From assembly GCA_013400115.1 (NCBI GenBank), contig VXBP01007151.1, positions 248,001-312,000 on the forward strand: 64,000 nt of DNA, written 5' to 3'. The stretch is from Rhinopomastus cyanomelas. Taxonomy: Eukaryota; Chordata; Aves; Bucerotiformes; Rhinopomastidae. Positions 11,826 through 24,996 of this stretch are shown here, piece after piece. The first letter of the stretch is position 1; each line of letters opens with the position of its first letter. Below the pieces are notes generated by a model that was not told where the DNA came from, ran no database searches, and worked only from the letters and a program-made list of their open reading frames with translations. Made by a program: the position numbers and the translations under genes.

Positions 11826-14800
11826 CACTGCTATGTTCTTTACTTCTTGGTGGCTTTCCTTAATGTGTTTACTTTGAGAACAAAATGAATCTGTTTCGAC
11901 TCTTTCATTAATATACATTGTTTGAGTATCAGAACAAATCCCTTTGTTATATAAAACATATCTCATTGGATTGAATTAATGACACTGTTTCATTTAATGT
12001 CTGCTTGATATTCCACTGTGGTTTACCTTAAACCTAGTAGGTTAGAAGATCAAATAATGGTACACACAAATTAGAGTCACTGTAGCTCCCATTTGAAGCC
12101 TGTTGTTTGATTTCACGCTCATGGTTTTTTCATGCTGATAAGAGTAGAGGCCAAAGCTCAGGACATTGCTCCTTTTGCTGCTTTGGGAAAACCTTGTGAA
12201 ATTCAGCACTCTCCGGAGATGAGGTTCAATTTCTTCCTGAGCATCCCTCACATCTCGCCTTTCAAATTATCGTATTTCCCCTCCTTCCTCTACCTTGAAC
12301 TGCACCAGACCAGCTAGGCTGGGGCTGGGGCTGAAATCAGGAGCCTTTGCATTTTCTTCCTGGTTCTTGCAGCTGCATCTGCATCTGGACAAGTTGCACA
12401 GGCTAAATCCACCTCTAAGTGGGGCTAATGGTGCTTGTCCATAATTCAAACTCCACAGATGGGAGGAGTTCTATTAGTAGAAACTCCTCTTATTACTATT
12501 ATGAGTTACTAATGTCCAGGGCTATAGAAATAAATGAAATGTAGATCAGGTGGTGAGTATAAGGATGGGATATAGTCAGTATTTTCTTTCTGTCTGAAGG
12601 TAAAGGCAACTACAGAAGAGCTGATCCACCAACCCCATCTCTGCCTTTCAGCAGAAAAGGTGCCCTGTAGAGTTCTGGGTTGGCCAAAACTGTGGCACTT
12701 GGCTTTAAACGTAGAAAATGAAAACTAGGTCTACACTGAGAAATATTTTCAGATGTCATCCTGCCCTGAGCTGTGGGTATGAAGAGGACACAGATATCCT
12801 CTGACCTGAGATCGTTTGAGAGTTAGGGGAGGGACTAGTAAAATCATCCTTCTGAAGAAGGAAACCCCCACAACATATAGGGAAAGGTCAATTTCCCACA
12901 TTAGTGCACCAAAGGGAGCACTAAAGGTGTTACCACTTCCCTCCCCATTTGTCAGGCTGTGTTCTTAACTGTCCCCTAGAACCTTCAAGTTCCCCAGAGC
13001 CCTTCCTTCCCAACCTTGAGGCAGAAGCTATGTCTCTGCAGTGGAATTGGGACTCAGGTGTGTCCTGATGTATCTGCAAGGACATAGCCATATGTACTGA
13101 GTAGGATGAGTTGCATCTCTGGGGCATTCAGCTGGGGACAGCTCTGACCACTGAGACACAGCCAGGGGCTGTTGGCTGATGATGGTGAGAAAAGATTTCA
13201 GTCTTGGTTCAGATATCCTGCAGCACACAGAATTTATCCAGTGCTGGGGATTAACCAGCTCCCAAGGGGAGGCCAGAGAACAAAATTAAACCTGCCTCTG
13301 TGGCCCAGGTCTGTACCCCTAAAAATATTTGTCTTTCCAGAGACACCATTTGGGTTACCGAACTGGGGAATCTGGCTACGAGGATCAACAAGGACAAAGA
13401 CAGGAGGTACCATGCGTGGTCCTCACCATTCTCCCAGCAACTTCCCCATGCTTTATACTGCAAGCTCAAAGAGTGGTCAAATCTCCAAGTCCAGTCCCTG
13501 GGAAGAAGGGAGGCACCACAACACTGTCAGCCCACTGGAGGTTCCCTTACATTGGTTTGCTGGGGAGTAGAGCACTGCTGTGACCATGCTGCTGCCTGAA
13601 CTAGGTGACGTGTAATTGCCACACTCAGCTCTCTGGTTATGGTAAAGACACACACTGAAGCACAGATGTAGGTATGGCCTTATGGTTGGTTAAAACACCC
13701 TTCTCTGGAATGTATAAACATACTAGCCCTGTTTTAGGATTTAACTGCTTGTCATATGGAGACTCCATGCTTCTTTCCGAAGGACATTCACCCCTTTATA
13801 CTGTAGGTGCTATAGAGCAAAAGAAATAAAGCTTTGCAGCATGGGCCTGTCTCAGCATGGAATTGTTTTGCTGGGTCTGGCTGGTACCCAAAGACCCAGT
13901 CTGTGGCAATCAAAATTAAGAGAGGGGCCACGTTAACCCGAAAGCCTGTAACTTCCTGCTCACATGCATCAGGGTACAGCGGATCTGGAACACCGTTACA
14001 GAGGTTCAAAAGCCACTGGCTGTTTGATGCTGGCTCCTCTCTTATTTGTGGCTGCTAAATCACATTACATGAAACTAAAGGTTTATTAAAGGTCAAAAAA
14101 CCATCCTGTGCCAAGGTGCTCCTTGGCACCTGTGTGATTATAGTAAAGTGTAATCCCAGACCCAAGAACAGCCAGGGGCAACATTCGGCACAACCACGGG
14201 ACATGGTCTGCAGCCATTCTTTCTGAAGTCCCATGGAGACACCTCAACCACTAATCGCGTTTGTGTCTGTAAGACAGCAGTAAATGCCTTCCTAGAGTCA
14301 TGTTTCCGGATCAGCATTTCCTGAACATGGCTGCTGAGCCACTCTTCCCTTTCACAGACAGAGGAAACCATTTCTCTCACCACTTTCATCCCACATCCAC
14401 TCCAAGCATATGTATATTGCACAACTTGCTTTTGGTAAGAGATGAGCTGACCTCTGAATGAGACTAGACAGCTGGGCCTGTTTTCCCACCGCTTGACTAA
14501 TGTGTGATACCATTTGGAAACGTCCTTGCAAAGCAAGGTGAGGACTCCTCCATCTTGATTAATCCAGTTTCCAACCACACATTTCACCCAGTCCCAAATA
14601 CACCAGAGCAGCAGTCACCCTGTGAGCATATGAGATGCTTGCATTTGTAGTCCCATTTCATAGGGGTCACACATCACAGGGGTTTGGTCTGTGGGGAGTG
14701 TGAGTGCAATGTGCAAACACTGCCCAAGCAGCTCACAAAAGCCTGTGCACAATACTACTTAGAGAAGGAAGCTCTGCATGATGTTGCCCAGGAATGTTCC

Positions 14801-15077
14801 TTAGCAAATTTCTTTTGAAGTTACACAGCTGTCCTAGGACTCCAGAGCTGAAAAAAACAGATTAAGCTGCAGTCTCAAGTTATCTGGCTGTGGAGTCTGA
14901 AAAAGCCTTCTGGAATAGCCCCTCTGTACTACTTGTTGAGCAATCAACATTCAAAATAAGTTTCAGCCCCAAACTTCCCTCTCACCACAGTAAGTGCTCA
15001 AGTAAAGGAAACACATCTCCTCAAAACCAGAGCTCTTGTGCTCCAATTGTTAAGCGAATGAGATCATCCTGGTGTCT
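11826..15077. other. Interval without recognised gene
   Basis: Mixed single-copy sequence. Open frames of 132 codons (plus, 13172-13570) and 149 codons (minus, 14138-14587) are among the longest non-CR1 frames in the window. I see no known domain, signal peptide or membrane segment in either, and neither has good flanking splice sites. No repeats were recognised. Confidence 0.5.
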
Positions 15078-15182
15078 CATCGAATAATTTGGGTTGAAAG
15101 GGACCTTTAAAGGTCATCTAGTTCAAACATCCCTGCAGTGAGCAGGGACATCTTCAACTATATCAGGTTGCTCAGAGCCCCA
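15078..15182 (-). mobile_element. CR1 LINE 3' tail, older type
   Basis: Reverse complement of an older CR1 end. TTTGGGTTGAAAGGGACC is followed by the ATCTAGTTCAA stretch and the GCAGGGACATCTT..TCAGGTTGCTCAGAGCCC part typical of chicken-like CR1 subfamilies. It is 5'-truncated after about 105 bases. Confidence 0.9.
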
Positions 15183-15667
15183 TGACTGTGCACTTGCACT
15201 CATACTGGTATTGCATGAGGTTTTGCTGCTCTCCATCCAACCTCAGACATTTCCACATTACTGCTAAGGAACCTGTATGGCACTATTCTTGATGAATACA
15301 CAACGTGTTCTGGTGGGCAGAAACACTTTGGTGTCAAATATCCTCTCACGGTGGAATTCAAAAGCCATCCTGAACTCTGTGTCTTGATTAGGTAAGTTCT
15401 GAACTGGGCTGGGACTACCTTAATGAGCACAGGCTGGGAAAGGAGATTTCTTGCACATGAACAGGTAAGCATGACCTTTTCCTATAAGTTGCAGCCCCAT
15501 GGTGTGCAGTGCAGTCACATGAGGTACAATAAGAACCAGTTCCAATTCTCCCTCTGCCCAGCTGGAATCTGGGATTGACCCTCTGAGACCCCCATGACAC
15601 AGAAAAGAAACCCTGGTTACACAGGTGGTATTTATAGCTCACCTCTCTGATGACCCTTGAGACAGAT

Positions 15668-15848
15668 GTTGGGCACTGGAACAGGCTGCCCAGGGCAGGG
15701 AGTGGAGTCACCACCTCTGAAACTGTTTTAAAACTGAGTAGTTAGAGTACTTGAAGCAATGGTCTAGGGGTTAGGGAGATGTTGGGAAGGGGGCTGGACT
15801 TGATGATCCTGGAAGTCCTTTCCAGCCATGATGATGATTCTATGATTC
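15668..15848 (+). mobile_element. CR1 LINE 3' fragment, divergent
   Basis: Plus-strand CR1 end from GGCACTGGAACAGGCTGCCC through GGACTTGATGATCCTGGAAG to a TGATTCTATGATTC tail. The sequence between, with GGTCTAGGGGTTAG, fits an older CR1 subfamily than the ATCCCTAAT-tailed copies elsewhere in the window. Confidence 0.85.
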
Positions 15849-18800
15849 ATTTTATTTGAAAGGTGGAAGCAGAAATGGAAATGAGGAGCGAATTACTCCA
15901 TAAACTCCCCAAACACTGTTCCCATGAATATGGTGAACACTGCATAGAATGAAAACATCCCACCCCCACCACTGCGCCTTGGTCTGCTGCTCACGGCACT
16001 CTCCTGTGACATATGTAACGCTGGATGGCAGATATTGATTTCAGTCTTTAAAAAGAAGACATAATAAACACTCAAGTTTGCAGGCAGCTGGTGAGTGGGT
16101 GGGTTAGCTCTCCCCAGTGGGGAGCTGCAGCAAGGCAAACCAAAAACGGGCACCTCTCCTCCTCTTAAAGACAGACCCTAACCCTCTCCTCACCCTACGA
16201 GGCACATCGTGTGTTTGACTTTTTCCACTCACAGCTCAGACAACACAACTCAACGATTTGGTGTTGGGAGTCCTACAAGAGAGCAGAGCACCTGCAAATT
16301 AGATACGGGGACAGTGATGCCTGCTCTGTGAGTCCCTCCTCCAGACAGTAAGAGAGACAATTCCACTCCAGTGAGCCACAGAACAGCCTCCAGGACTGGA
16401 GCAGTTGTCAGAAGTGGTACTGTACACAGATCCTCCTACCAATTCCTACAAGAAAATATTACCTTCTTTCAGCTAGAACAAAGACATACTAAGTGAAACA
16501 ATGGGGCTAGCAGTATTGGCGAACCATCTGTCATCAAGCGTTAGAAGTTAGCGGTGTCTTTTTTAAAGCCAAAGCCATAGACACCCCTAGCCACTCTTAC
16601 ACTGGGACTCAAGCACAGATGAAAAGAGCCAGCCCCACTTTCCCTTGCTTTAACAACTTCTACTCAGTCTGTTCTGTCAATGCTGCTTTGTGCAGCGACG
16701 CCAGAGCTTGCCAGAGTGCACGGGTTTCGTACAGTGGTCATCAGTCTGACACTTTGGGTCACAAAAGTGTTAGCTGAGGAGCAGCCTGGTTTGGGGGCAG
16801 GCAACCAGGAAACACTGGACCCAACTATCCCAGTTGCAAGGGGCAGCTGCACAGACCATCTGCATTAGTGTTCAACATCCCAAAGGCCAAAGACAGAGCA
16901 GGTTTGAGTCCCTGTGGATGCCCCTACTAGCTGTCAGGCAGCAAGCACTCGAGTTTAAGATATCAGAAGATACATGAGGTCACACTGACACACAGAACTC
17001 AAGACTTGCAGCCCAGTCCTATGTTTGGACTTAGAAGCCTCCTCTGCCCAGTCTCAGCACCCCACTCAAGAGATGGCTTGGTGGTCACATACCGGAATTC
17101 CTGCTCTGATGATTGAGTTCACAGAGCAGCCCAAGCCAAAGCAGGATAAAGAACTAGCAGGACTGTAGACCTGGCTCTGCAGATTAAGTTCTGCAGTTTA
17201 AGCAGTACTTATCCTATACCTGGCTTATTTATAACTTTCCACTTCCAACCCAAACACCTGATCTTAAAGCTTTACTAAGTAAATATTTTCATTCCTTGAC
17301 TACCAAGCCTTTGCAGTGCAGGGAGAGAGCTGGATTTAGGTGAAATACTGGACATTTAATGTGTTTTATTTTCCTGGATGGAGGGAATCCACGTAAAGCA
17401 ATACCTTTGCCTGAAAGACATACAGTCCAGATCCAGTTTAATCAGAGACTGGGGAATTTTGCCTTCCATGAAGGTGCTGATACCACCAAATGCCATATTT
17501 TAGGGAGGGTTTAATCTGTCAGATTTAAGGGAGCACTTCCTCCTAGCAGACTGAAAACGGTGAAGAAAAGCAAGAGGACAAACTTGGCCTGGCTGGACTC
17601 TTGCTTTGCTTTTATATCAGATCACTAGGAACAGGCATTTGCCATCTAGCTGGTCAGCAAGTTTTCCTTTCTGAAATCTATAGATGGTCCTATATCACAG
17701 GGGTCTGTATCACTGCTCATGAGTGTAGCTGGTGCTTTTGTTGTACATCTAGCAAAGAAGCCAAGAAACAAGTAAGATCTCACTTCTCAGGGATTATTCC
17801 TCCAGGGCCTGAGAACACAGATTCGCCTCTGCTGTCCCACAGGTGATGGACGGATGGCCACGGCCAAACATTACACCTGGCTGAATTAGGAAATGCTTTC
17901 AGTGCAGATGGAAACCACTAAATCTCAGCTGGGAGGCAGCAACTCCGAGAAGCCAAGTGCAGCGTGAAGTAAAACAGATTAGCCATGGTTTGTACTTACC
18001 ATTTGAAATAGCTTCAGAGAGTGTAGAGAGTGCACACATGGTCAGCTTCTGCGTATTGATGTGCTGAAGTTTTTGTGCACCTCTTCCTGAGCTGAGAACT
18101 AGAGACTTCCAGCCAACAGCCTTGAGCGGCATTAAGCCAAAGAGAGTATAGGTTCACAGAAAACAGGTTTCAGGGCTGTCAGTCCAGCTTCTCTCAGTGC
18201 CTGTGAATGTAAATTCAAAGGCAAAGACAAATATAGATCAGTTCAGTAAAACAAATTTGGAAATGGAGCCAGAGGCGCAGTTGTTGGTCATTGTCACCTG
18301 GCAGGAACAGGAATGATATGGAACAGGGACTTTGAGAACTTCAGCCGTTTGACTGCATGACTAAACTGTACAAAATGACTGATGTAGAGGCTGAGTAGGT
18401 GTGACGGTGGCATGGCTCATCGCGCACGCAAAATAGATAAGGAAGCTCTTTTATGACCTGCCCTGGTCACTGTGAAGTTGCAAAATTTTCATGGTAACTA
18501 GAAATGCAAATGAAGAAGCCACTCTGCTCCTTAATATTTTCCGGTGGCTGGTCCTTTGTAAAACTTCTCCCAGGATTTTGCAAGTGGGGTTGTCAAGAAC
18601 ATTCAGCAATGGCCTCCTTCTGCTGAAAAAATAAAAGCAATAAGAACATTAACGTCTGCTTTCAGCGAATGCCTTACAAAAGTCAATGCAATTTCTTTCC
18701 AACATAAAGGTCATTTAGTACTGGATACAGGCATTTTAATGTGTCAAAGGAGCCAGAATATCCTGTCTCAACATGCCCATCTTCTACCCAATAAAAACCA

Positions 18801-20061
18801 TGACTGGTGAGACAAAGTTGTAATAGACAAACGGCTACACTTCGCCACCCTTCTGTGTGAAAACCCCTTCAGCCCCTTGCTTTATCAGGCCTAAAGTCAT
18901 TCCTTGGGCAATAAGATCAAGAGAAATCTCTGCATTTTTCTTCCAACAGTTAAATTATTTATGAGCTTTGAAAATAATCCCACTTTGTCTTCTAACCCTA
19001 GTTTTGCATATATATATATATATGTCGTTTTCCATGTCAACCTCCGTGAATTCTTCAGCAAAAACATGCATTCATTACAGAAACATCTCAGGGTGGTTTT
19101 TTTCTCTCCTCTTTATCTACTTGTTTGAATATGTTGTAAACTTGATTAATGTTGCCTTCTAATCTCTTTTTTTCTAGAGAGAACACCTGGAGCTCTTTTA
19201 ACCTGCCTCAAATAAAAAATAAAACCCCAAAGCCAAACAACACAAATTGCAATGTCACACCTCCGCAACCCTCTCCTTTCCTCGGCCATCTCTTGCTTCT
19301 TTTCTAAGTGGGTGGACACATGGGCAGAGCTCCTGTCAATGAACCTACAGAGCCATGGGTTTCTGCTAAAGCCCCTTCCTTACACGCCCCGTAACCTGCT
19401 TGGTTTTCAGCCTCCTCTGACTAGGATAGTTTGGGGAGATTTATGACAGCAATTCTTCTGGTTCCTTTCACAATGTGTTTTCCACTGTTCTCGTCTATCG
19501 CTCTGCCAACATGCATCATTTATTTAATACCAGTCAGTAGCCGCATTAAACCTTTTTTGTTTTTCTGAGGACATTTCCTCCTGTACCTGGAGAAATCGTG
19601 CAGGTAAATAAAGTCTGAGCCAACTGTCTTGGATCTGCCTTTTCTGCCTCCATCCAGAGCTTTCTATGGGCATCAATCATCCTTGAACTAGGATTCTTCT
19701 CATTTTAATTATGCTAATATCACCATAATTTCATTCTCGTTAACAGCAATTGAGTTTCAGTCTCTGCAGATGGTGGAGCTGGACAGTTACCAAGCCACAT
19801 GCCATCTTGAGAGGAGTGTATGGATCAGTGCTTAGCCTATGGCAGTGTTACTCATCACCACTTCTGCATTACATCATTTTGCTTCACCCGTTTGTGAAAT
19901 GACATATGCCTTTGCTTCGTACTGGCTCGCAGGTTTACAAAGGAAATGTTTTAAAGACAACTAATTCATATTAAAACACATCCTCACTGTTTTGATAACT
20001 TCAAGTGAAGACTACAGGGGAAATATATCACCTGTTTAAAGTGTGGCTACGAAGGGAACAG
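15849..20061. other. Interval without recognised gene
   Basis: Four kilobases of mostly single-copy sequence. A pure TA repeat of about eight units lies at 19008-19023. The stretch 18420-18560 is repeat-free and carries ATGCAAAT (POU octamer-like), so it might be regulatory. Small frames of 60-90 codons on both strands have no recognisable content. Confidence 0.5.
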
Positions 20062-20692
20062 ACATGGTGCTCACAGGGACCCACATGGAGAACAAATGGG
20101 ATGAGCACAAGCTGCACTGGTAGAGGTTTCTTCCTGCTATAAGGAAGATATGTTTTACAGTGAGAACAATCAATCACTGGAACAATCTCCACAGGCATGT
20201 AGTAGAGTCCCCATCAGTGGAGGTTTTCAAGATGCAGTTGGACAGGATGCCAGATAATCTCACCTGGCTCTCCTTCCCACAGAAGTTTGGACCAGATCAT
20301 CACAGAATCACAGAATATTAGAGATTGGAAATGACCTCGAAAGATCATAATCTCCCTTACACAGCTGGATTCCCTAGACCAAGTAGCACAAGAACATATC
20401 CAGGCAGGTTTTAAACGTCTCCTGGTAAGGAGACTCCACAACCCACCTTGGGCAGCCCGTTCCAGTGCTCTGTCACTCTCACCGGGACGAAGTTCCTTCT
20501 CGTGTTGATGTGGGACCTCTTATGTTCTAGCTTACACCTATTGCCCCTTGTCCTATCATTAGATGACACTGAGCAGAACCTGATTCCATCCTCCTGACAC
20601 CCACCCTTCACATATTTATCAACATTAATGAGGTCACACCTCAGTTTCCTTTCAAGGTCACTTCCAAGGTGGGATGTTCCAAGATTCTGTGG
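20062..20692 (+). mobile_element. Older CR1 LINE, split by a later insertion
   Basis: The left part (20062-20297) is a diverged plus-strand CR1 end with ACAGTGAGAACAATCA, GGTAGAGTCCCC-like and GGACCAGATCAT. The right part (20651-20692) resumes exactly where the left stops, with TTTCAAGGTCACTTCCA and an AAGATTCTGTG tail. Between them sits a minus-strand CR1. The two parts together make one 3'-complete, 5'-truncated copy. Confidence 0.8.
20298..20650 (-). mobile_element. CR1 LINE nested in an older CR1
   Basis: Minus-strand copy starting with the CACAGAATCACAGAAT tail. On the minus strand it reads GCCCAAGG..GAGCACTGGAACGG-like reverse transcriptase carboxy end (residue pieces NVDKYVKGGCQEDGIRFC and RFHINMRRNF-like). 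It is 5'-truncated at about 20650, inside the older plus-strand element. It must be the later of the two insertions. Confidence 0.9.
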
Positions 20693-23163
20693 CTCTCTGA
20701 TTGCTGTGGATGTACATAGATCTATGGGTATTTTATTATTACAGACTCCACTCCTATGAACTTTCCTGACAGAGCAGCTATAGAACACTAATTACAGCAA
20801 TACTGATAAGAAGGGACTTCTGTGGTTTTCTCATCTAGGCTCCTACCCAAAGCAGACTTGCTTTTTGGCCATGACCCTTGCTATGCTCATTAAATACATC
20901 TATCAAAGGCTGTTAAAATACATTTGCACAACTTTTATTATAGCTAAGCTATGGAAGAGGCACCCAATCTAAACCTCCCCTGCCATTGTCCAACCTAGTA
21001 GATCTACCAGGATTTACTGCCTTTCCTTTCTGGTCTGGGTTTTGTCTCAAGACAAAACAACATGAGTAGAGAGTGTGGCCACAACAAAAACATCTACCCA
21101 AAGAAATGTTGGGGTGGACAAAGGAGGGACAAGGATTTCAGTGACAATTGTTGGGAGCTACTCTGACCCACACTGCAGTTCCAGTTGCATCAAGAGCAGA
21201 ATGAATGGCTTCCACAGCTCTGTGCCAGATAGCTTATCACTGACTGCCCTCATCAGGCCAAGTTCAGCCTTACTACCTGTGCACTGAAGCCAGGACATGT
21301 TGCATGCACTGCCCTCACACTGGAACTCATCTCTAAGCTGAGAGACGGGCAGCTTGAGGAGCTGTCACTTCCTGGTGGCTGATAGGCAGAAGAAGCTTCA
21401 ACTTAGACCTGGTCTCAGGTCAAAAATCAATATACAGCATAAACTCAACCTTACCACTCCTGCAGAAAGGGCCCTTCATTGTGACTACAAGCGTGAAGAA
21501 CGAAATTACATGAATTTGATGGGGAGGGTTTATGCTGGGTACAAAGTCTGGTACAGCTGCTAGAAATGATGATGAACTGTTGCAGCCTTCTGGGCTGGAG
21601 AACACATTAAAATCTCTTCAGGAGATGATATCTGACCAGCTTCTAATGCAGCCATTGCCTCCTCCTACTCTATTTGACAGCTGACCTCCCCGATAATCTG
21701 GTAAGACACAGATGGTGCCTGCACAGCTGAGGTAAACATGAAATGGTCTCTATGACAGCCCAGAAGAGTCACTGTTTTCCCATCCCTCTATGCTCACTAC
21801 TCCCTAAATCAGATGGCAGTCTAGGATCCCAGCCAGACCTATCTTCCCCCAAGCACTTAAAGCATGCTAGGAATGACGAAACACCATAGATGGGAGGGTG
21901 AGAAACAATCACCTTTAGAACATATTTCTAAGCCATGGCAAGGACTTTGATTTCCTTTAATAATTTCATGTATTTTATAAACAGAAAGAACTAATTCGAG
22001 CACAAGTCTGTAATGAATAAATGATCTACTGGTGCTCAGAAGCTGGAGAAAGTGTGACATGAAGGGCAGCATGAAACATACTGTCTTTATGTCAGGTATA
22101 AACCAGAGGAATGTGCATCTGCACTTTGCGATAGCTATTTTAGTGAGAAATGAGCAAGGACTTGAGACAGACAGTCACCTTTTAGGGTCAAAAGATCCTG
22201 AGTTGTGCTTGAAGATCAGGATGACACCAGTATTTATGCTGATGGCCAGTGAGGGCATTTCTAGCTCCAGCTTCATTCCCAGAAAACATTAATGTTACCT
22301 CATGGTCCGTTATTTGAATCAGCGCACGTTGCCAGGGGTTGAATAAGACCGTTCCTCCGCACTCCGCGACGAGTACCGACACTTACTAAATTATGCTGTT
22401 AAATACTGTAGTATGGCCATAAAATATAATGAAGGCCCATGGAAAGGTGCCAGCCCTTTTCTGAGAAAGAAAGAGCATTTTTTGGAACCCTGCCTGTGGC
22501 CCGTAATTTTCACTTCCTCCCACTACAGTGTGAAGTGACATGAAAGGACTTGGAAAGTCAAGTCCAGGAGACTGGTGGGGATTTGAAAGAGTAAAACTGA
22601 AGTTAGATCATTGACAGTAGCATTTGACCAACTTGAACTTTGTGGGGAAAGAAGGAAGGAGCCAAATCTCCCACATATCTCCCTAGCAGACCTCACTGAA
22701 AAAAAAAATCCTGCCTCCAAAACGTACATTTTTCAGCTCAGATGGGGTCAAAATGTTCAAAATACAGAAACATTTAATGGAGAAAACTCTTAGTTCACCA
22801 GCAGTAAAACTTCCAAGAAAAGTTGTCAACTAGCAAGACATTTCAGCATCTCCTCAGTGAAGGCGTAAGACAGGCAGCAGAGGAAGAACATCTTACAAAA
22901 GCTGAGTCTCCTGGCAAGTATTGCAGCAATTTTCCTGGGCCCTAACGCATGCAACAAATAACAAGGTTCCTTAAGTCAAACAGGGCCTAAAGGAGATTTT
23001 TATTCTCACTATTACTTGCCAGGAAGATGAATGATGGAGGTGGAGTCAGGATTGACCATGTGAAGGTACCTAACCCATAAAGCTTAAAATCTAACGGAGG
23101 ACACAATAACAGAACCAACAATTACCAACTATAGATGTCAACACCGGAAAAACCTACGGCAGT
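20693..23163. other. Interval without recognised gene
   Basis: Single-copy sequence. The part 22265-22460 stands out: repeat-free, with several CpG steps at about 22322-22375 (GCGCACGTTGCC, CACTCCGCGACGAG) beside AT-rich flanks. It might be a small regulatory element. No coding frame was recognised. Confidence 0.5.
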
Positions 23164-24222
23164 GTCACAGAATCATAGAATCACAAAACCACTAGGGATT
23201 GGAAGGGACCTTGAAAGATCATCTAGTCCAATCCCCCTGACACAGCAGGATCACCTAGACCAAGCCACACAGGAACACATCCAGGCGGGTCTTGAACATC
23301 TCCACTGAAGGAGACTCCACAACCTCCCTGGGAAGACCGTTCCAGTGCTCTGTCACCCTCACTGTGAAGAAGTTGCTTCTCAGGTTGATGTGGAACCTTC
23401 TATGTTCCAGCTTAAAACCATTGTCCCTCGTCCTATCACTATATGACACTGAGAATAACCCAGCTCCATCCTCCTGACACCCACCCTCCTGACACCTAAT
23501 GTCTATATTTATAGACATTAATGAAGTCACCCCTCAATCTCCTCTTCTCCCAGCTAAAGAGACCCAGCTCCCTCATCCTCTCCTCATAAGGGAGGTGCTC
23601 CACTTCCTTCAGTATCCTCATTGCCCTACACTGGGCTCCCTCCAGCAACCACACATCACTCTTGAACTGAGGGGCCCACAACTGAACACAATACTTCAGA
23701 TGTGGTCTCACCAGGGCAGAGCAGAGGGGGAGAAGAACCTCTCTTGATCTGCTAACCACCCCCTTTTTGATCCACCTCAGGATTATGTTGGCCCTCTTGG
23801 CCACAAGAGCACATTGCTGGCTCATGGTCATCCTGCTGTCCACCAGGATTCCCAGGTCCCTTTCTCCTACATTGCTCTCCAACAGGTCACTCCCCAACCT
23901 ATACTGGTACCTGGAGTTGTTCTTGCCCAGATGTAAGACTCTACACTTACCCTTGTTATACTTCGTTACATTTCTCTCTGTCTAGCTCTCCAGCTTGTCC
24001 AAGTCTTGCTGAATGACAGCAGAGTCTGCAGGGTAATCAGTGACATCACCCAGCTTTGTATCATCATCAAACTTGCTGACAGTGAACCCTAATCGCTCAT
24101 CCAAGTCATCAATGAATACATTGAACAGGACTGGTCCCAGCACTTACCCCTGGGGCACTCCACTAGATACAGGCCTCCAACCAGACTCTGTCCTATTGAC
24201 AACTACTTTCTGGCTTCTAGGG
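23164..24222 (-). mobile_element. CR1 LINE, long truncated copy (~1.06 kb)
   Basis: One of the longest copies here. The minus strand runs from the middle of the reverse transcriptase to the 3' tail. Near 24058-24073 the catalytic motif normally written F/Y-A-D-D reads F-D-D-D, so even a full-length version would probably be impaired. Downstream residues include SRMTMSQQCALVAKRANIIL, RPHLKYCVQLWAPQF and LRSNFFTVRVTEHWN, spread over two frames. An internal rearrangement at 23470-23520 (duplication plus a 22-base palindrome) breaks the frame. It is very similar to the opposite-strand copy at 25112-25553. Confidence 0.95.
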
Positions 24223-24395
24223 AGTGACCTGAGCATTCCAATTCCACCCTAGGATAGCGAGAGGCAATCTGGTTTTCATTAAGACCAGACCTCTGTCCCA
24301 CTGGTGCTCGCCCATCAACAATCCCACTCCCCTTCGAATCTATTTTAAAGTCCTCTGAATGAGTCCTGCCAACTCCTGCCCCAGAACCCTTCAGT

Positions 24396-24996
24396 CACAA
24401 CAGCCCCCTGCAGTGCCCCAGGCTTAGGGAAGAGTGGCTGGAGAACTACTGGGTGGAAAAAGTCCTGGGTTGTTGGTCAACAGTGGCTCAATAAGAGCCA
24501 ACAGTACGCCCAGGTGGCCAAGAGGGCAAATGGCCTGCTGGCTTGCATCAGAAAGGATGCGGACAGCAGGAGCAGGGAAATTATTGCCCCTCTTTGTTCA
24601 TCTCTGGTGAGATCACATTTGAGTGCTATGTGCTTCATCTGGGAAAAAAGGACGCTGAAGGGAGACCTTATCATGTTCTACAGCTACAGGAAAGGAGGTG
24701 TTAGGGAGGCAGGGTTGGTCTTTTCTCACAAGTAAAATGCCATACAAGAGGTAACGGCCTCGAGCTGTGCCTGGGGAGGTTTAGTTTGGACTTCAGGAAG
24801 GCTCTTCAATTAAAGGATTACCAGACATTGGAACAAGCTACCCAGGGAAGTCATGGAGTCTCTATCCCCAGAAGTGTTTGGAAGTCTTGTAGAAGTAGTG
24901 CTGAGGGACATGATTTAGGAAGGGATCTGGCTATGCTGGGTCAATGGTTGGATTTCACATTCTTAAAGGTCTTTTTCAACCAAATTTTGTGATTCT
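24396..24996 (+). mobile_element. CR1 LINE, older divergent copy
   Basis: Plus-strand copy of a different, more decayed subfamily. It has CAGTGCCCCAGGCTTAGGGA, CCAGGTGGCCAAGAGGGCAA, then RSREIIAPLCSSLVRSHL-like residues, and a tail with GGTCTTTTTCAACC and TTTTGTGATTCTGA. Some internal sequence is missing between about 24640 and 24660. It ends where the LTR begins. Confidence 0.85.

Noticed and set aside
14138..14587. 149-codon minus-strand frame, at first suspected to be retroviral
   Set aside because: No envelope, capsid or polymerase signature could be identified and no LTR lies nearby.
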